NCBI RefSeq assembly: GCF_963677315.1 | Contig: NZ_OY781939.1 | Location: 186,001 to 250,000, forward strand | Length of the DNA stretch: 64,000 nt | Reading direction: 5' to 3' | Source of the DNA: an uncultured Sphaerochaeta sp. | GTDB taxonomy: Bacteria > Spirochaetota > Spirochaetia > Sphaerochaetales > Sphaerochaetaceae | Notes under the pieces: model-generated | The model's database searches: none | Told to the model about the DNA's origin: nothing | Seen by the model: only the letters and a program-made list of their open reading frames with translations | Made by a program: the position numbers and the translations under genes | Part shown: one piece after another, positions 25,487 through 33,060 of the stretch | How the letters are laid out: each line of letters opens with the position of its first letter | How positions within the stretch are numbered: the first letter of the stretch is position 1

Positions 25487-25504
25487 ATATTACCAGAGTA
25501 ATAT
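25487..25504. promoter_or_regulatory. Probable TetR operator
   Basis: ATATTAC-CAGA-GTAATAT is a perfect 7-bp inverted repeat with a 4-base centre. It lies in the divergent TetR/flavoprotein gap just after the predicted flavoprotein transcription start, where a bound repressor would block elongation. Confidence 0.55.
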
Positions 25505-25553
25505 AACCACCAAGTACTTAATCAGACAACTCAATACAGGAGAGGAACGAAAG

Positions 25554-27464
25554 ATGAAACTTTTAGAACAGACACGCATTGCAGGCATGAAATTGCGAAA
25601 CCGCACATACATGGCACCGATGGGAACCCAGACAAACGCTGACGGTTCCTTCTCCGACAGATCCATTCGTTACTATGAAGAGCGCGCCAAGGGTGGTTTT
25701 GCACTCATTATTACTGGTGCAAATCAGGTTACCATGGAGTATGAAGCAAAGGCATGTAATGTACTTGGTACTGCAAAAGCATTCGAGCAGATGAATTTCC
25801 TTGCTCGACGAATCCATAATCATGGTGCAAAACTTTGTATCCAGCTTACCCCAGGATTGGGAAGAATGCAGTTCACCACCGGTGATGTACGACCATACTC
25901 TGCAAGTGAAGTCGATTCATTCTGGTTTCCTGAAGTTAAATGCAAGGCTTTCAGCAGAGAAGATATCCAGTTCCTCGTCACAAAGATGGCAGAAGGAGCT
26001 GCAACTGCCAAGAATGCTGGGGCAGATGCAGTCGAGCTACATGGATATGGTGGGTATTTGATGGACCAGTTCCAGTCAACGCTCTGGAACAAGCGCACTG
26101 ATGAATATGGTGGTAGCTTGGAAAACCGTATGCGTTTCTCAGTAGAGTGTGTGAAGGCAATTCGTCAGGCAGTAGGACCGAACTTCCCGATTCTCTACAA
26201 GTTCACCCCGTACCACGGAGTGGAAGGGGGTAGGGAGCTTGACGAAGGAACTGCAATGGCAAAGATACTTGAGGAAGCTGGTGTCGATGCACTCCATGTT
26301 GATGTTGGTTGTTATGAGGCTTGGTACAAGGCGATCAATACCGTTTATCAACCACCAATGGTACAGTTGCCAGTTGCCGCAGAGGTCAAGAAGCATGTAA
26401 CGGTACCCGTACTGTCACAAGGGAAAATGCAGAATCCTGCAGATGCAGAAGCTGCCTTGCAGGATGGAAAGGCTGATATGATCGGACTAGGGCATATGGC
26501 TATCGCTGACCCTTACTGGGTCCAGAAGGTCAAGAAACATGAAACCTACGACATTACTCCCTGTATCGGCTGTAATGAGTGTCTCTTTGCTGGTTTTAGT
26601 GGAAAGATTCTACATTGTGCTGTGAACCCGCTTGCTTTCGCTGAGGATTATTATCCTGTCGGTAAAGATGATTCCAGCAAGCGTATCTTGGTCATCGGTG
26701 GTGGCCCTGGTGGTATTGTGGCTGCACTGACTGCAGAGCAGAGAGGCATGCAGGTAGAACTGTGGGAGAAACGAAACGTGCTTGGTGGATTGTTGCTTGC
26801 AGCAGGTGGACCACGCTTCAAGAAGGACGTGAAGGACTACGTCGACTACTTGGTTGGAAAACTGCACCGTAGCAGCGTAAAGGTTTCACTTATGAAGGAC
26901 GGAACTCCTGAAGAAGTTCTTGCTGGCGCTTACGACAAGGTGATTTTCGCTACCGGAGCAACGCCCGTTATGCCTCCGATCAAGGGAATTGACCAGGATT
27001 GGGTAACGGGGGCAAATGACCTACTGACCAACAAAAAAACCTATGGAAAGAAGGTTGTTGTGGTTGGAGCTGGCTTGGTCGGATGTGAGACCGCCTGTCA
27101 CTGTGCAGAGAAGGCAGATTCTGTAACCATGATCGAGATGCTCCCTGAGATTCTTGCAACCACAAGACACTGCAAGAACAATGACCAGGCACTTCGTCAG
27201 TTGATCGAGGACTGTAAGGTGAAGAGTGTAACTTCTGCAAAAGTGCTCTCATTTGAAGATGGCAAGGTCATCTATGAGAAGGACGGCAAGAAACATACCC
27301 TTGAAGCCGATACCGTAGCGATAGCGGCTGGATACAAGGCAAATACGGAGTTGTATGATGCACTTTCTGACAAGGTCGAATGTGCCTTGGTCGGGGATGC
27401 CGAGAATCCAGATAATATTCTCTCTGCAGTGCACCATGGATTCCATGCAGTCCGCTGTATCTAA
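25554..27464 (+). CDS. Old Yellow Enzyme/2,4-dienoyl-CoA reductase-type flavoprotein (FMN, 4Fe-4S, FAD)
   Basis: 636 residues, the standard length. Residues 1-330 form an FMN-binding TIM barrel (MAPMGTQTNADG, the catalytic-loop HGYGGYLMDQFQS, and the NKRTDEYGGSLENRMRF signature). Cys337, Cys340, Cys343 and Cys355 (CxxCxxC-x11-C) hold a 4Fe-4S cluster. From about 370 a Rossmann FAD domain follows (IGGGPGGIVAALTAEQRG) with an inserted NAD(P) domain (VVGAGLVGCETACHCAE). This is the FadH, trimethylamine-dehydrogenase and BaiCD/BaiH architecture, reducing activated C=C bonds with NAD(P)H. The upstream TetR gene probably controls it. The physiological substrate (dienoyl-CoA, enoate or xenobiotic) is open. 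Confidence 0.9.
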   Translation: MKLLEQTRIAGMKLRNRTYMAPMGTQTNADGSFSDRSIRYYEERAKGGFALIITGANQVTMEYEAKACNVLGTAKAFEQMNFLARRIHNHGAKLCIQLTPGLGRMQFTTGDVRPYSASEVDSFWFPEVKCKAFSREDIQFLVTKMAEGAATAKNAGADAVELHGYGGYLMDQFQSTLWNKRTDEYGGSLENRMRFSVECVKAIRQAVGPNFPILYKFTPYHGVEGGRELDEGTAMAKILEEAGVDALHVDVGCYEAWYKAINTVYQPPMVQLPVAAEVKKHVTVPVLSQGKMQNPADAEAALQDGKADMIGLGHMAIADPYWVQKVKKHETYDITPCIGCNECLFAGFSGKILHCAVNPLAFAEDYYPVGKDDSSKRILVIGGGPGGIVAALTAEQRGMQVELWEKRNVLGGLLLAAGGPRFKKDVKDYVDYLVGKLHRSSVKVSLMKDGTPEEVLAGAYDKVIFATGATPVMPPIKGIDQDWVTGANDLLTNKKTYGKKVVVVGAGLVGCETACHCAEKADSVTMIEMLPEILATTRHCKNNDQALRQLIEDCKVKSVTSAKVLSFEDGKVIYEKDGKKHTLEADTVAIAAGYKANTELYDALSDKVECALVGDAENPDNILSAVHHGFHAVRCI

Positions 27465-27494
27465 TCATCATAAATCATAAAAAAATAACAAACC

Positions 27495-27516
27495 GGGGGT
27501 GCAACAAAGCACCCCC
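27495..27516 (+). terminator. Terminator after the OYE-type gene
   Basis: Perfect 8-bp stem (GGGGGTGC / GCACCCCC) with a 6-base loop, followed by AAACTTTT. It lies 31 bases after the stop codon. Confidence 0.6.
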
Positions 27517-27595
27517 AAACTTTTAAACTATGCTAAGAGCGTAGAAATATATACAAAATACTGATAAAATTCTTCATTCAAGAAAAAAATAACGA

Positions 27596-27636
27596 TTGCT
27601 AGTATGAATACTTGACACTAGCAACTATTCATACTA
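27596..27636 (+). promoter_or_regulatory. Interlocked inverted repeats over the CoA-disulfide reductase promoter
   Basis: Two perfect inverted repeats are interleaved: TTGCTAG (27596-27602) with CTAGCAA (27618-27624), and TAGTATGAATA (27600-27610) with TATTCATACTA (27626-27636), each with 15 bases between arms. A TTGACA at 27612-27617 sits in the middle and CTATTT at 27634-27639 is 16 bases downstream. The arrangement suggests an operator for a dimeric regulator over the -35, or two alternative foldings. The rest of the 27517-27668 gap is AT-rich with no gene seen. Confidence 0.5.
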
Positions 27637-27668
27637 TTTTTTCACCGTTGTTACACGAGGAGTTACTA

Positions 27669-29669
27669 ATGAAGAATGTATTGATCATAGGCGGTGTTGC
27701 AGCTGGAGCAACGGCAGCAGCAAGAGTACGAAGACTTGATAATGATGTGAATATCACCCTCTTGGAGGCTGGAGCAGATGTTTCGTTTGCAAACTGCGGC
27801 CTTCCTTACTATCTTGGACGGGATATTGAATACCGTTCTTCCTTGATTCTTGCAAGTGAAGAGACGTTTCATGAGCAATATCGCGTTAAGGTACATACCC
27901 ATACAGAGGCAATTGCAATAGACCGTGAAAAGAAGCAGGTCAAAGCATTGAATAACGTTACTGGTGAGGAGCATGTGTTCCCATACGACTCACTGATTCT
28001 AGCCCAAGGTGGGAAGCCGGTCGTACCGCCTCTTCCAGGCGTGAATAAGGAACATGTTTTCCAACTTTGGACCCTTGCTGATATGGATAGGATCGACCAC
28101 TACATCAATGAGAAAGACCCAAAGAAAGCAGTAGTAGTCGGCGGTGGTTTCATAGGCCTGGAGATGGTTGAGGCACTCACCAAGCGTGGGATTGCTGTTA
28201 CATTGGTAGAGATGGCACCCCAGGTAATGCCCAACCTGGAAGGGGAGTTTGCAGGGTTTATCACGAAGGAACTATTGGACTATGGTGTGAAGCTCAAACT
28301 GGGTAAATCTGTAGAGGCCATTGAAGACAAGCAAGTACTCATCAACGACGGTACCTCCATCGATACCGATTTTGTCCTGCTTTCAGTAGGGGTGCGTCCT
28401 ACATTGCAACTTGCAAAGGATGCAGGTCTTGAGATGGGTTCCTCTGGAGGACTCAAGGTTAATGCACAGATGTGCACCAGTGATCCTTCCATTTTTGCGG
28501 CTGGGGATATGGTGGAGATCTCCCACAATATTCTTGGGAAAAATGTGAGGATGCCACTGGCAGGTCCTGCGAACAGACAGGGAAGAATTGTTGGAGAGAA
28601 TGCTCTTGGAGGGAACCGTACCTACAAAGGTGTTTCCGGTAGCTCGATCGTTAAGGTATTTGAGGCTATTGCAGGCTCTACAGGAATGAGTCTAAAGGCA
28701 GGTAGGGATGCAGGTCTCAGCGTTGATGCTGTGGTCGTGCACAAGGCCAGTCATACTGCTTATTACCCCGGGTCAGAGAAAGTGAGCTTGATGCTTGTGT
28801 TTGATAAAAAGACCAAGAAAGTACTTGGAGCCCAGGTCGCTGGACGGGTAGGGATAGATAAGAGAATCGATGTTATCGCTACTGCTATTGCAGGTGGACT
28901 GACACTTGATGATCTTGCTGAACTCGACTTGGCGTATGCTCCTCCGTTCAACTCACCGAATGGCCCCGTCAATATGGCAGCTTTTACCGCAATCAACCAT
29001 ACCAGTGGTTTCAGCCCTTCTATCCTTGCACAGGATTTTGAACACTTCGTCATGGAACAGCAGCCTATTGCAATTGACCTTCGTGATCCGATCAGCTATG
29101 GAAAAGCCAATCTACGTGGAACCAACAACTTGAGTCAGGATATGATCAGGGAGAATCTGGACAAGATTCCCAAGGAGAATCCGATCATCCTCATCAGTGA
29201 TGATGGGCAGAAGGGTCACGTAGTACTCAGAATGCTCAAGGGTGCAGGGTTCGACCGTGTGTTTAACGTGAGTGGTGGCTACATCAGTCTAGAGCGACAT
29301 GCCAGAGCTATTGGTTTCCAGTATCTACAGGTAGGAAAGTTCCCGATCGTAAAGAAATCTGTAGAGGATTCCAAGGAAACAAAGAGTGAAGAAGCTGATG
29401 AGTCTGAAGCGCTTGCTTCTGAAGGACCAATCATCCTGGATGTTCGAACTCCGATGGAATTTGAAATGGGTGCATACCCAGGAGCAATCAATGTTGGACT
29501 CGATTCCCTACAGGAGTGGGCTGAAGGAATAGAAGATAAAGATCGAGAGATCATCATCTATTGTGCTTCAGGAGCCCGATCCAGCTATGGCATGCGTATC
29601 CTTAACCAGATGGGATTCACCAATGTGGAAAATGGTGGTGGTCTGCATAATATGATGGCCAGAGATTAA
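27669..29669 (+). CDS. CoA-disulfide reductase fused to two rhodanese domains
   Basis: 666 residues. N-terminal ~450: a single-cysteine flavoprotein of the CoADR/NADH oxidase class with an FAD-binding GGVAAGATAAARVRR start, redox Cys43 in SFANCGLPYYLG, an NAD(P)-binding VVGGGFIGLEMVEAL motif and SIFAAGDMVE. Then come two rhodanese-like domains: the first (about 460-555) has DDGQKG where the active-site Cys loop should be and so is inactive; the second (about 580-666) has Cys632 in YCASGARSS. Known relatives (CoADR-Rhd, Npsr-like) carry one rhodanese and handle CoA-disulfides, persulfides or polysulfides. The start at 27669 has GAGGAG upstream; the open frame from 27612 is spurious. The 3' end is repeated at 31480. 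Confidence 0.9.
   Translation: MKNVLIIGGVAAGATAAARVRRLDNDVNITLLEAGADVSFANCGLPYYLGRDIEYRSSLILASEETFHEQYRVKVHTHTEAIAIDREKKQVKALNNVTGEEHVFPYDSLILAQGGKPVVPPLPGVNKEHVFQLWTLADMDRIDHYINEKDPKKAVVVGGGFIGLEMVEALTKRGIAVTLVEMAPQVMPNLEGEFAGFITKELLDYGVKLKLGKSVEAIEDKQVLINDGTSIDTDFVLLSVGVRPTLQLAKDAGLEMGSSGGLKVNAQMCTSDPSIFAAGDMVEISHNILGKNVRMPLAGPANRQGRIVGENALGGNRTYKGVSGSSIVKVFEAIAGSTGMSLKAGRDAGLSVDAVVVHKASHTAYYPGSEKVSLMLVFDKKTKKVLGAQVAGRVGIDKRIDVIATAIAGGLTLDDLAELDLAYAPPFNSPNGPVNMAAFTAINHTSGFSPSILAQDFEHFVMEQQPIAIDLRDPISYGKANLRGTNNLSQDMIRENLDKIPKENPIILISDDGQKGHVVLRMLKGAGFDRVFNVSGGYISLERHARAIGFQYLQVGKFPIVKKSVEDSKETKSEEADESEALASEGPIILDVRTPMEFEMGAYPGAINVGLDSLQEWAEGIEDKDREIIIYCASGARSSYGMRILNQMGFTNVENGGGLHNMMARD
29607..29669 (+). 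repeat. 63-bp direct repeat, copy A (end of the CoA-disulfide reductase gene)
   Basis: The last 63 bases of this gene, including its stop, recur at 31480-31542 with 60 of 63 identical; the first 53 are identical without gaps. Copy A carries the intact reading frame. Confidence 0.9.
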
Positions 29670-29696
29670 TACATTCTCCCCGTACCATTCAAAAAG

Positions 29697-29734
29697 CAAG
29701 GAAGTTACCAAATAGTGTGAAGGTAACTTCCTTG
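29697..29734 (+). terminator. Hairpin terminator after the CoA-disulfide reductase gene
   Basis: A perfect 13-bp stem (CAAGGAAGTTACC / GGTAACTTCCTTG) with a 12-base loop, then TATATATATG. The stem is strong, but the tail is only alternately T-rich, so termination may be partial. Confidence 0.6.
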
Positions 29735-29859
29735 TATATATATGATTGTTGTGAATTGCTTAGTATTGGCTACCTCTAGACCGACATGCATATGGAAAGT
29801 CTAAACTAACGTTGAGTGTAATTGTCTAAATCCTAGAGAATCAACAGAACTTCACTATC

Positions 29860-31299
29860 TTAAGGTACATTAACAGGATTGGTTAAATGCGTTCCATTCA
29901 ACATTGATTCATATTCAACAAGAGTAATAGGACGCTCTTCAAGTAGTTCAATCTTTAGATACTTTCCCGTGCTAGTTCTTTGTAGGAAGATTTCATGTTC
30001 TAGGTTTTCATAATCCCCATATATTGTTGAACTAGAATTGTTCCTCATTCTCATTGTTTGTGCTCCATCACTGTAAACGATAATATTGTCAAAGGCAGGA
30101 GTGGTATCCCATCGGGATGCATAGTTCTCATCAGCAAGAAATCTAATCCTATGCAGTGATTCATAAGAGAATTCAGGGATGGAATCACCATCAGGATCAA
30201 AAGTCTGAAAGGTATCCATCACACTGGTATCATAGGGTATATATTGTTCCAAGGAGTTTGGGATTTGTTCCTCGGGGAGACTGTTGAGTGTGAGTGTATG
30301 TATCGTCTCGTCAAATGTTTCATCATCAGAAAGTACATACCGTAGGGTGAGGAAGGAGAGTGCATGCATGGTTGTTTGACTGAATGTATAGGAAACATCC
30401 GAGTAGTGTGTTTCAGGACGTTCAAAATCAATATAATTATACAGAGGAAGAAATAAACGGGTACTCAATAGCGCTCTGTTGTTGATGGCCTTTTCGGTTG
30501 TAGAAGAAAGATAATGAAAATGTGGCATTCTAATGGTAACAGTACCATCTTCCATCGTCAGAGAACCAGAAAGGTTTTCAGATTTCAGTGTAGTAGATGA
30601 CACGTGATAATCATCTTCATCATCTGGATCGTCTTCTGCCTCTTTTACATAATATATTGTCTGCATTTCCAACGGTCCCTGATTCAAATCAACATTGAAA
30701 GAAAGCGGGATGGTGATCGTTTGTTCTTGCAATGGGATATTTTCCCAAGTACGGATAATTTTCCTGATCTCTCCGGCTTCAGGATTCAAATCATAGGGTA
30801 TCGTACCAAATCGATAGGTATTATCATCGTCATCAGTTGTATACCACGATTGGATATTAAAGTTCATTGACTCGAATTCACGATTTCGTGTGCCATCTGG
30901 TTGTTCAATATAAAAGCTTAAATTGGTACGTGATTGGAAAAAAGCATCAGGAATAAATACCCACGTCCTGAAATTGGAAGCATCTATATAATTTGTGTTT
31001 GTCTTGGATAATTGAAATGAGTACTCAGATTGTGCATAGATATGGACTGTAAGATATTCGATGTCATTTGGTGTGATAGCATTTATGGTATAGAGGTTGA
31101 ATAGATACCACGTACCAGGTACTTCCATAGATGAAAAATCGGGTTCTTCATCCTGTATAACCCAGTTTTGGAAAAGAATAGTGTTAGTTCCTTCTGTTTG
31201 AATAGAATTGTCAGAGATGGAAGAATCACAACTAACCATTAGGATGCAGAAACTTAGAAGTGCTACACAGGACATACGAAAGAAAAGAGAATGCTTCAT
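29860..31299 (-). CDS. Unknown lipoprotein in an AT-rich insert
   Basis: 479 residues. Signal peptide with lipobox LMVSC, so Cys24 is the likely lipid-modified residue. The mature part is rich in Asp, Glu, Ser, Thr and aromatic residues with beta-strand-like stretches (GTWYLFNLYTI, YLTVHIYAQSEYSFQLS) and many acidic runs (AEDDPDDEDDY), suggesting an all-beta extracellular protein, possibly calcium-binding. I recognise no family. Its DNA is visibly more AT-rich than the neighbours, and it sits between the two copies of a 63-bp repeat, which suggests acquisition from elsewhere. It is transcribed against the flanking genes. Confidence 0.75.
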   Translation of the reverse strand: MKHSLFFRMSCVALLSFCILMVSCDSSISDNSIQTEGTNTILFQNWVIQDEEPDFSSMEVPGTWYLFNLYTINAITPNDIEYLTVHIYAQSEYSFQLSKTNTNYIDASNFRTWVFIPDAFFQSRTNLSFYIEQPDGTRNREFESMNFNIQSWYTTDDDDNTYRFGTIPYDLNPEAGEIRKIIRTWENIPLQEQTITIPLSFNVDLNQGPLEMQTIYYVKEAEDDPDDEDDYHVSSTTLKSENLSGSLTMEDGTVTIRMPHFHYLSSTTEKAINNRALLSTRLFLPLYNYIDFERPETHYSDVSYTFSQTTMHALSFLTLRYVLSDDETFDETIHTLTLNSLPEEQIPNSLEQYIPYDTSVMDTFQTFDPDGDSIPEFSYESLHRIRFLADENYASRWDTTPAFDNIIVYSDGAQTMRMRNNSSSTIYGDYENLEHEIFLQRTSTGKYLKIELLEERPITLVEYESMLNGTHLTNPVNVP

Positions 31300-31356
31300 A
31301 ACCTTTTGTCCTTGTATGCAATAAATAAGATATATTAAAACAAACTGTTTCGTCTA

Positions 31357-31385
31357 AATTAAATTACTTTATATTTAGTTGTCAA
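31357..31385 (-). promoter_or_regulatory. Promoter of the AT-rich lipoprotein gene
   Basis: Minus strand: TTGACA (31385-31380), 17-base spacer, TTAATT (31362-31357), about 60 bases before the ATG at 31299. Confidence 0.55.
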
Positions 31386-31479
31386 TCTAAGTTTCGACCC
31401 TTTATGAATTAAAGTGACAAATTCGTTGTATATTTTTTGGTAAAGATATTTTATTGGGTAAATGTGTTCTGATTTCCAG

Positions 31480-31542
31480 CAGATGGGATTCACCAATGTG
31501 GAAAATGGTGGTGGTCTGCATAATATGATGGCTAGAGGCTAA
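31480..31542 (+). repeat. 63-bp direct repeat, copy B (orphan end of a CoA-disulfide reductase gene)
   Basis: A displaced copy of the last 20 codons plus stop of the gene ending at 29669, in the same codon phase, with no upstream gene attached. Three bases differ from copy A; two of them change the final Asp to Gly and one is silent. A classical terminator follows 21 bases later, as would be expected if this were the original 3' end of the gene. Confidence 0.9.
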
Positions 31543-31562
31543 TCATTCTGTTTGTAAACAAG

Positions 31563-31598
31563 CCGGGTTTTCTGATTAACAGGAAGACCCGGTTTTTT
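31563..31598 (+). terminator. Strong rho-independent terminator behind repeat copy B
   Basis: Stem CCGGGTTTTC / GAAGACCCGG-type of about 10 bp including one G-U pair, 7-base loop, then TTTTTTCTTTCT. Confidence 0.75.
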
Positions 31599-31639
31599 CT
31601 TTCTATACCAAGTCTACTATGTATGGTATATTGCCTTCC

Positions 31640-32902
31640 ATGAAAACCATGAGAAATATACTAATCCTCAGCATCACTCTTTTGCTTGGGCTGCTTTCTT
31701 CTTGTGCTTCGACACAATTATCCAGTGATATTGATATGTCTGACCCCAGAAGAGAGGACCTACAGGTCCTTATGACTACCCTTGAAAATAATCATCCAGA
31801 TATATATAGCGTTACCAAGGGAAATGACTTTAAGGCATTGTATGAGGATGTTCTGGTTTCTGCTCCCCAAATGCAAGACATTGATTTCTATTTCACTGTA
31901 CGTGAATTGATTGCACAGATTGGTGACTCTCACACCATGGTAGGCTTTCCTCAGGAATTGGCTGCAGGCTTGCATGCTCTCCCTATTCAGATTGCATATA
32001 TCAACAATGCATGGCGTCTGATCGTAGTCGAGAAGAGCCAGGAGCCAATGCTTGGTTCTGAGGTGCTCAGCCTTAATGGGGTTCCAATACACCAGATTTT
32101 AAAGAAGGCGGAACGTCTGGTTGGTTATGATAATCAGGTATGGTTCAATCAAAGTGTTTCCCAGCTTCTCAACATTGCAGAGTTCTACTCATATCTGGGA
32201 ATAGCTGAGAATCCTAGTGATCCAATTACGCTTACCATCGATCATCGCACCTGTCAGAATGTTTCTTCATCTTCAATAACACCAATTTCAATCACTGAGT
32301 TTTACCAGAAAGAGTTCGTGACTCTGTATGACAATCCTTCCCGTACAGGTAGTGCACGTGTCTACTACCGAACTGAGTTTCTGGACACACAAGAAGATAT
32401 ACTCTTCATACAATACAATGTCTGTGCCTCAGACCCTGCCTTCCCTGTAGATGTCTTCATCGAAGAGACCTTGGCCCTTGTATCCTCCAAGAAACCTGCC
32501 AAGATAATCGTTGATCTCAGATACAATGGAGGAGGTGATTCAAGCTTGTTTGAACCCATGATTGATGGATTGGCAACGTATCAGAAAACACAGGGATTTT
32601 TACTGGATGTGTTGATTGGAGAGCGTACATTCTCTTCAGCTTTGATGAATGCAGTACAACTCAAGCAGCGCTCAAACGCAACGCTTGTGGGAACACCCAC
32701 GGGAGGGAGCGTGAATCACTTTGGAGAGGTGAAGTCCTTCATCCTTCCCCATAGCGGGATTCCCCTGCAGTACTCAACAAAGTTCTTTGTCATGGACAAG
32801 TCACACCAGGGGGGCTCCCTACAGCCAGATGTATTCGTTGCTGCCACTGTTGAGGATTTGCGCTCTGGAATTGATACCGTGGTTCAGACACGTATTGAAT
32901 GA
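31640..32902 (+). CDS. S41-family peptidase, lipoprotein
   Basis: 420 residues from the ATG at 31640. Signal peptide with lipobox LSSC (Cys near residue 15) anchors it to a membrane. The C-terminal half has the tail-specific protease core of family S41: KIIVDLRYNGGGDSSLFEPMI, a GERTFSSALMNAVQLK segment with the likely nucleophile Ser, and LVGTPTGGSVNHFGEV. No clear PDZ domain is seen, although a small PDZ-like stretch around PMLGSEVLSLNGVPI may serve. Such proteins cleave C-terminal tails of exported proteins or peptides. The start is uncertain (31619, 31640 or 31649) because no ribosome site is visible. Confidence 0.8.
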   Translation: MKTMRNILILSITLLLGLLSSCASTQLSSDIDMSDPRREDLQVLMTTLENNHPDIYSVTKGNDFKALYEDVLVSAPQMQDIDFYFTVRELIAQIGDSHTMVGFPQELAAGLHALPIQIAYINNAWRLIVVEKSQEPMLGSEVLSLNGVPIHQILKKAERLVGYDNQVWFNQSVSQLLNIAEFYSYLGIAENPSDPITLTIDHRTCQNVSSSSITPISITEFYQKEFVTLYDNPSRTGSARVYYRTEFLDTQEDILFIQYNVCASDPAFPVDVFIEETLALVSSKKPAKIIVDLRYNGGGDSSLFEPMIDGLATYQKTQGFLLDVLIGERTFSSALMNAVQLKQRSNATLVGTPTGGSVNHFGEVKSFILPHSGIPLQYSTKFFVMDKSHQGGSLQPDVFVAATVEDLRSGIDTVVQTRIE

Positions 32903-33013
32903 TCCGGAAAGACCATAGAAGTGTAGTAAATGCTCTTTTTCTGGTTGTCTACGAACATATACTGAGAAGGTTATTCCTAAATTCAGACAATCTTCCGATA
33001 GGATACACAACGC

Positions 33014-33060
33014 AATGCTCCTTACACTGCTGATGAAAATCAACAACGAGGAGCATTTTT
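33014..33060 (+). promoter_or_regulatory. Hairpin that covers the ribosome site of the next gene
   Basis: AATGCTCCT (33014-33022) and AGGAGCATT (33049-33057) are perfectly complementary with 26 bases between, and the right arm contains the GAGGAG ribosome site of the gene starting at 33061. TTTTT completes the arm, so the same element could act as a weak terminator of the S41 gene or as a translational lock. Confidence 0.45.

Larger units (their letters stand above)
31300..31639. other. Gap of 340 bases: promoter, repeat copy B and terminator
   Basis: No gene is seen here. From left to right it holds the minus-strand promoter of the AT-rich lipoprotein gene (31357-31385), about 90 bases of plain AT-rich sequence, copy B of the 63-bp repeat (31480-31542), a strong plus-strand terminator (31563-31598) and the short leader of the S41 peptidase gene, in which no ribosome site could be found. 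Confidence 0.7.

Noticed and set aside
29607..31542. Target-site duplication of an insertion sequence
   Set aside because: The repeat is 63 bp and not exact, there are no terminal inverted repeats and no transposase gene between the copies, so a transposon insertion is unlikely.
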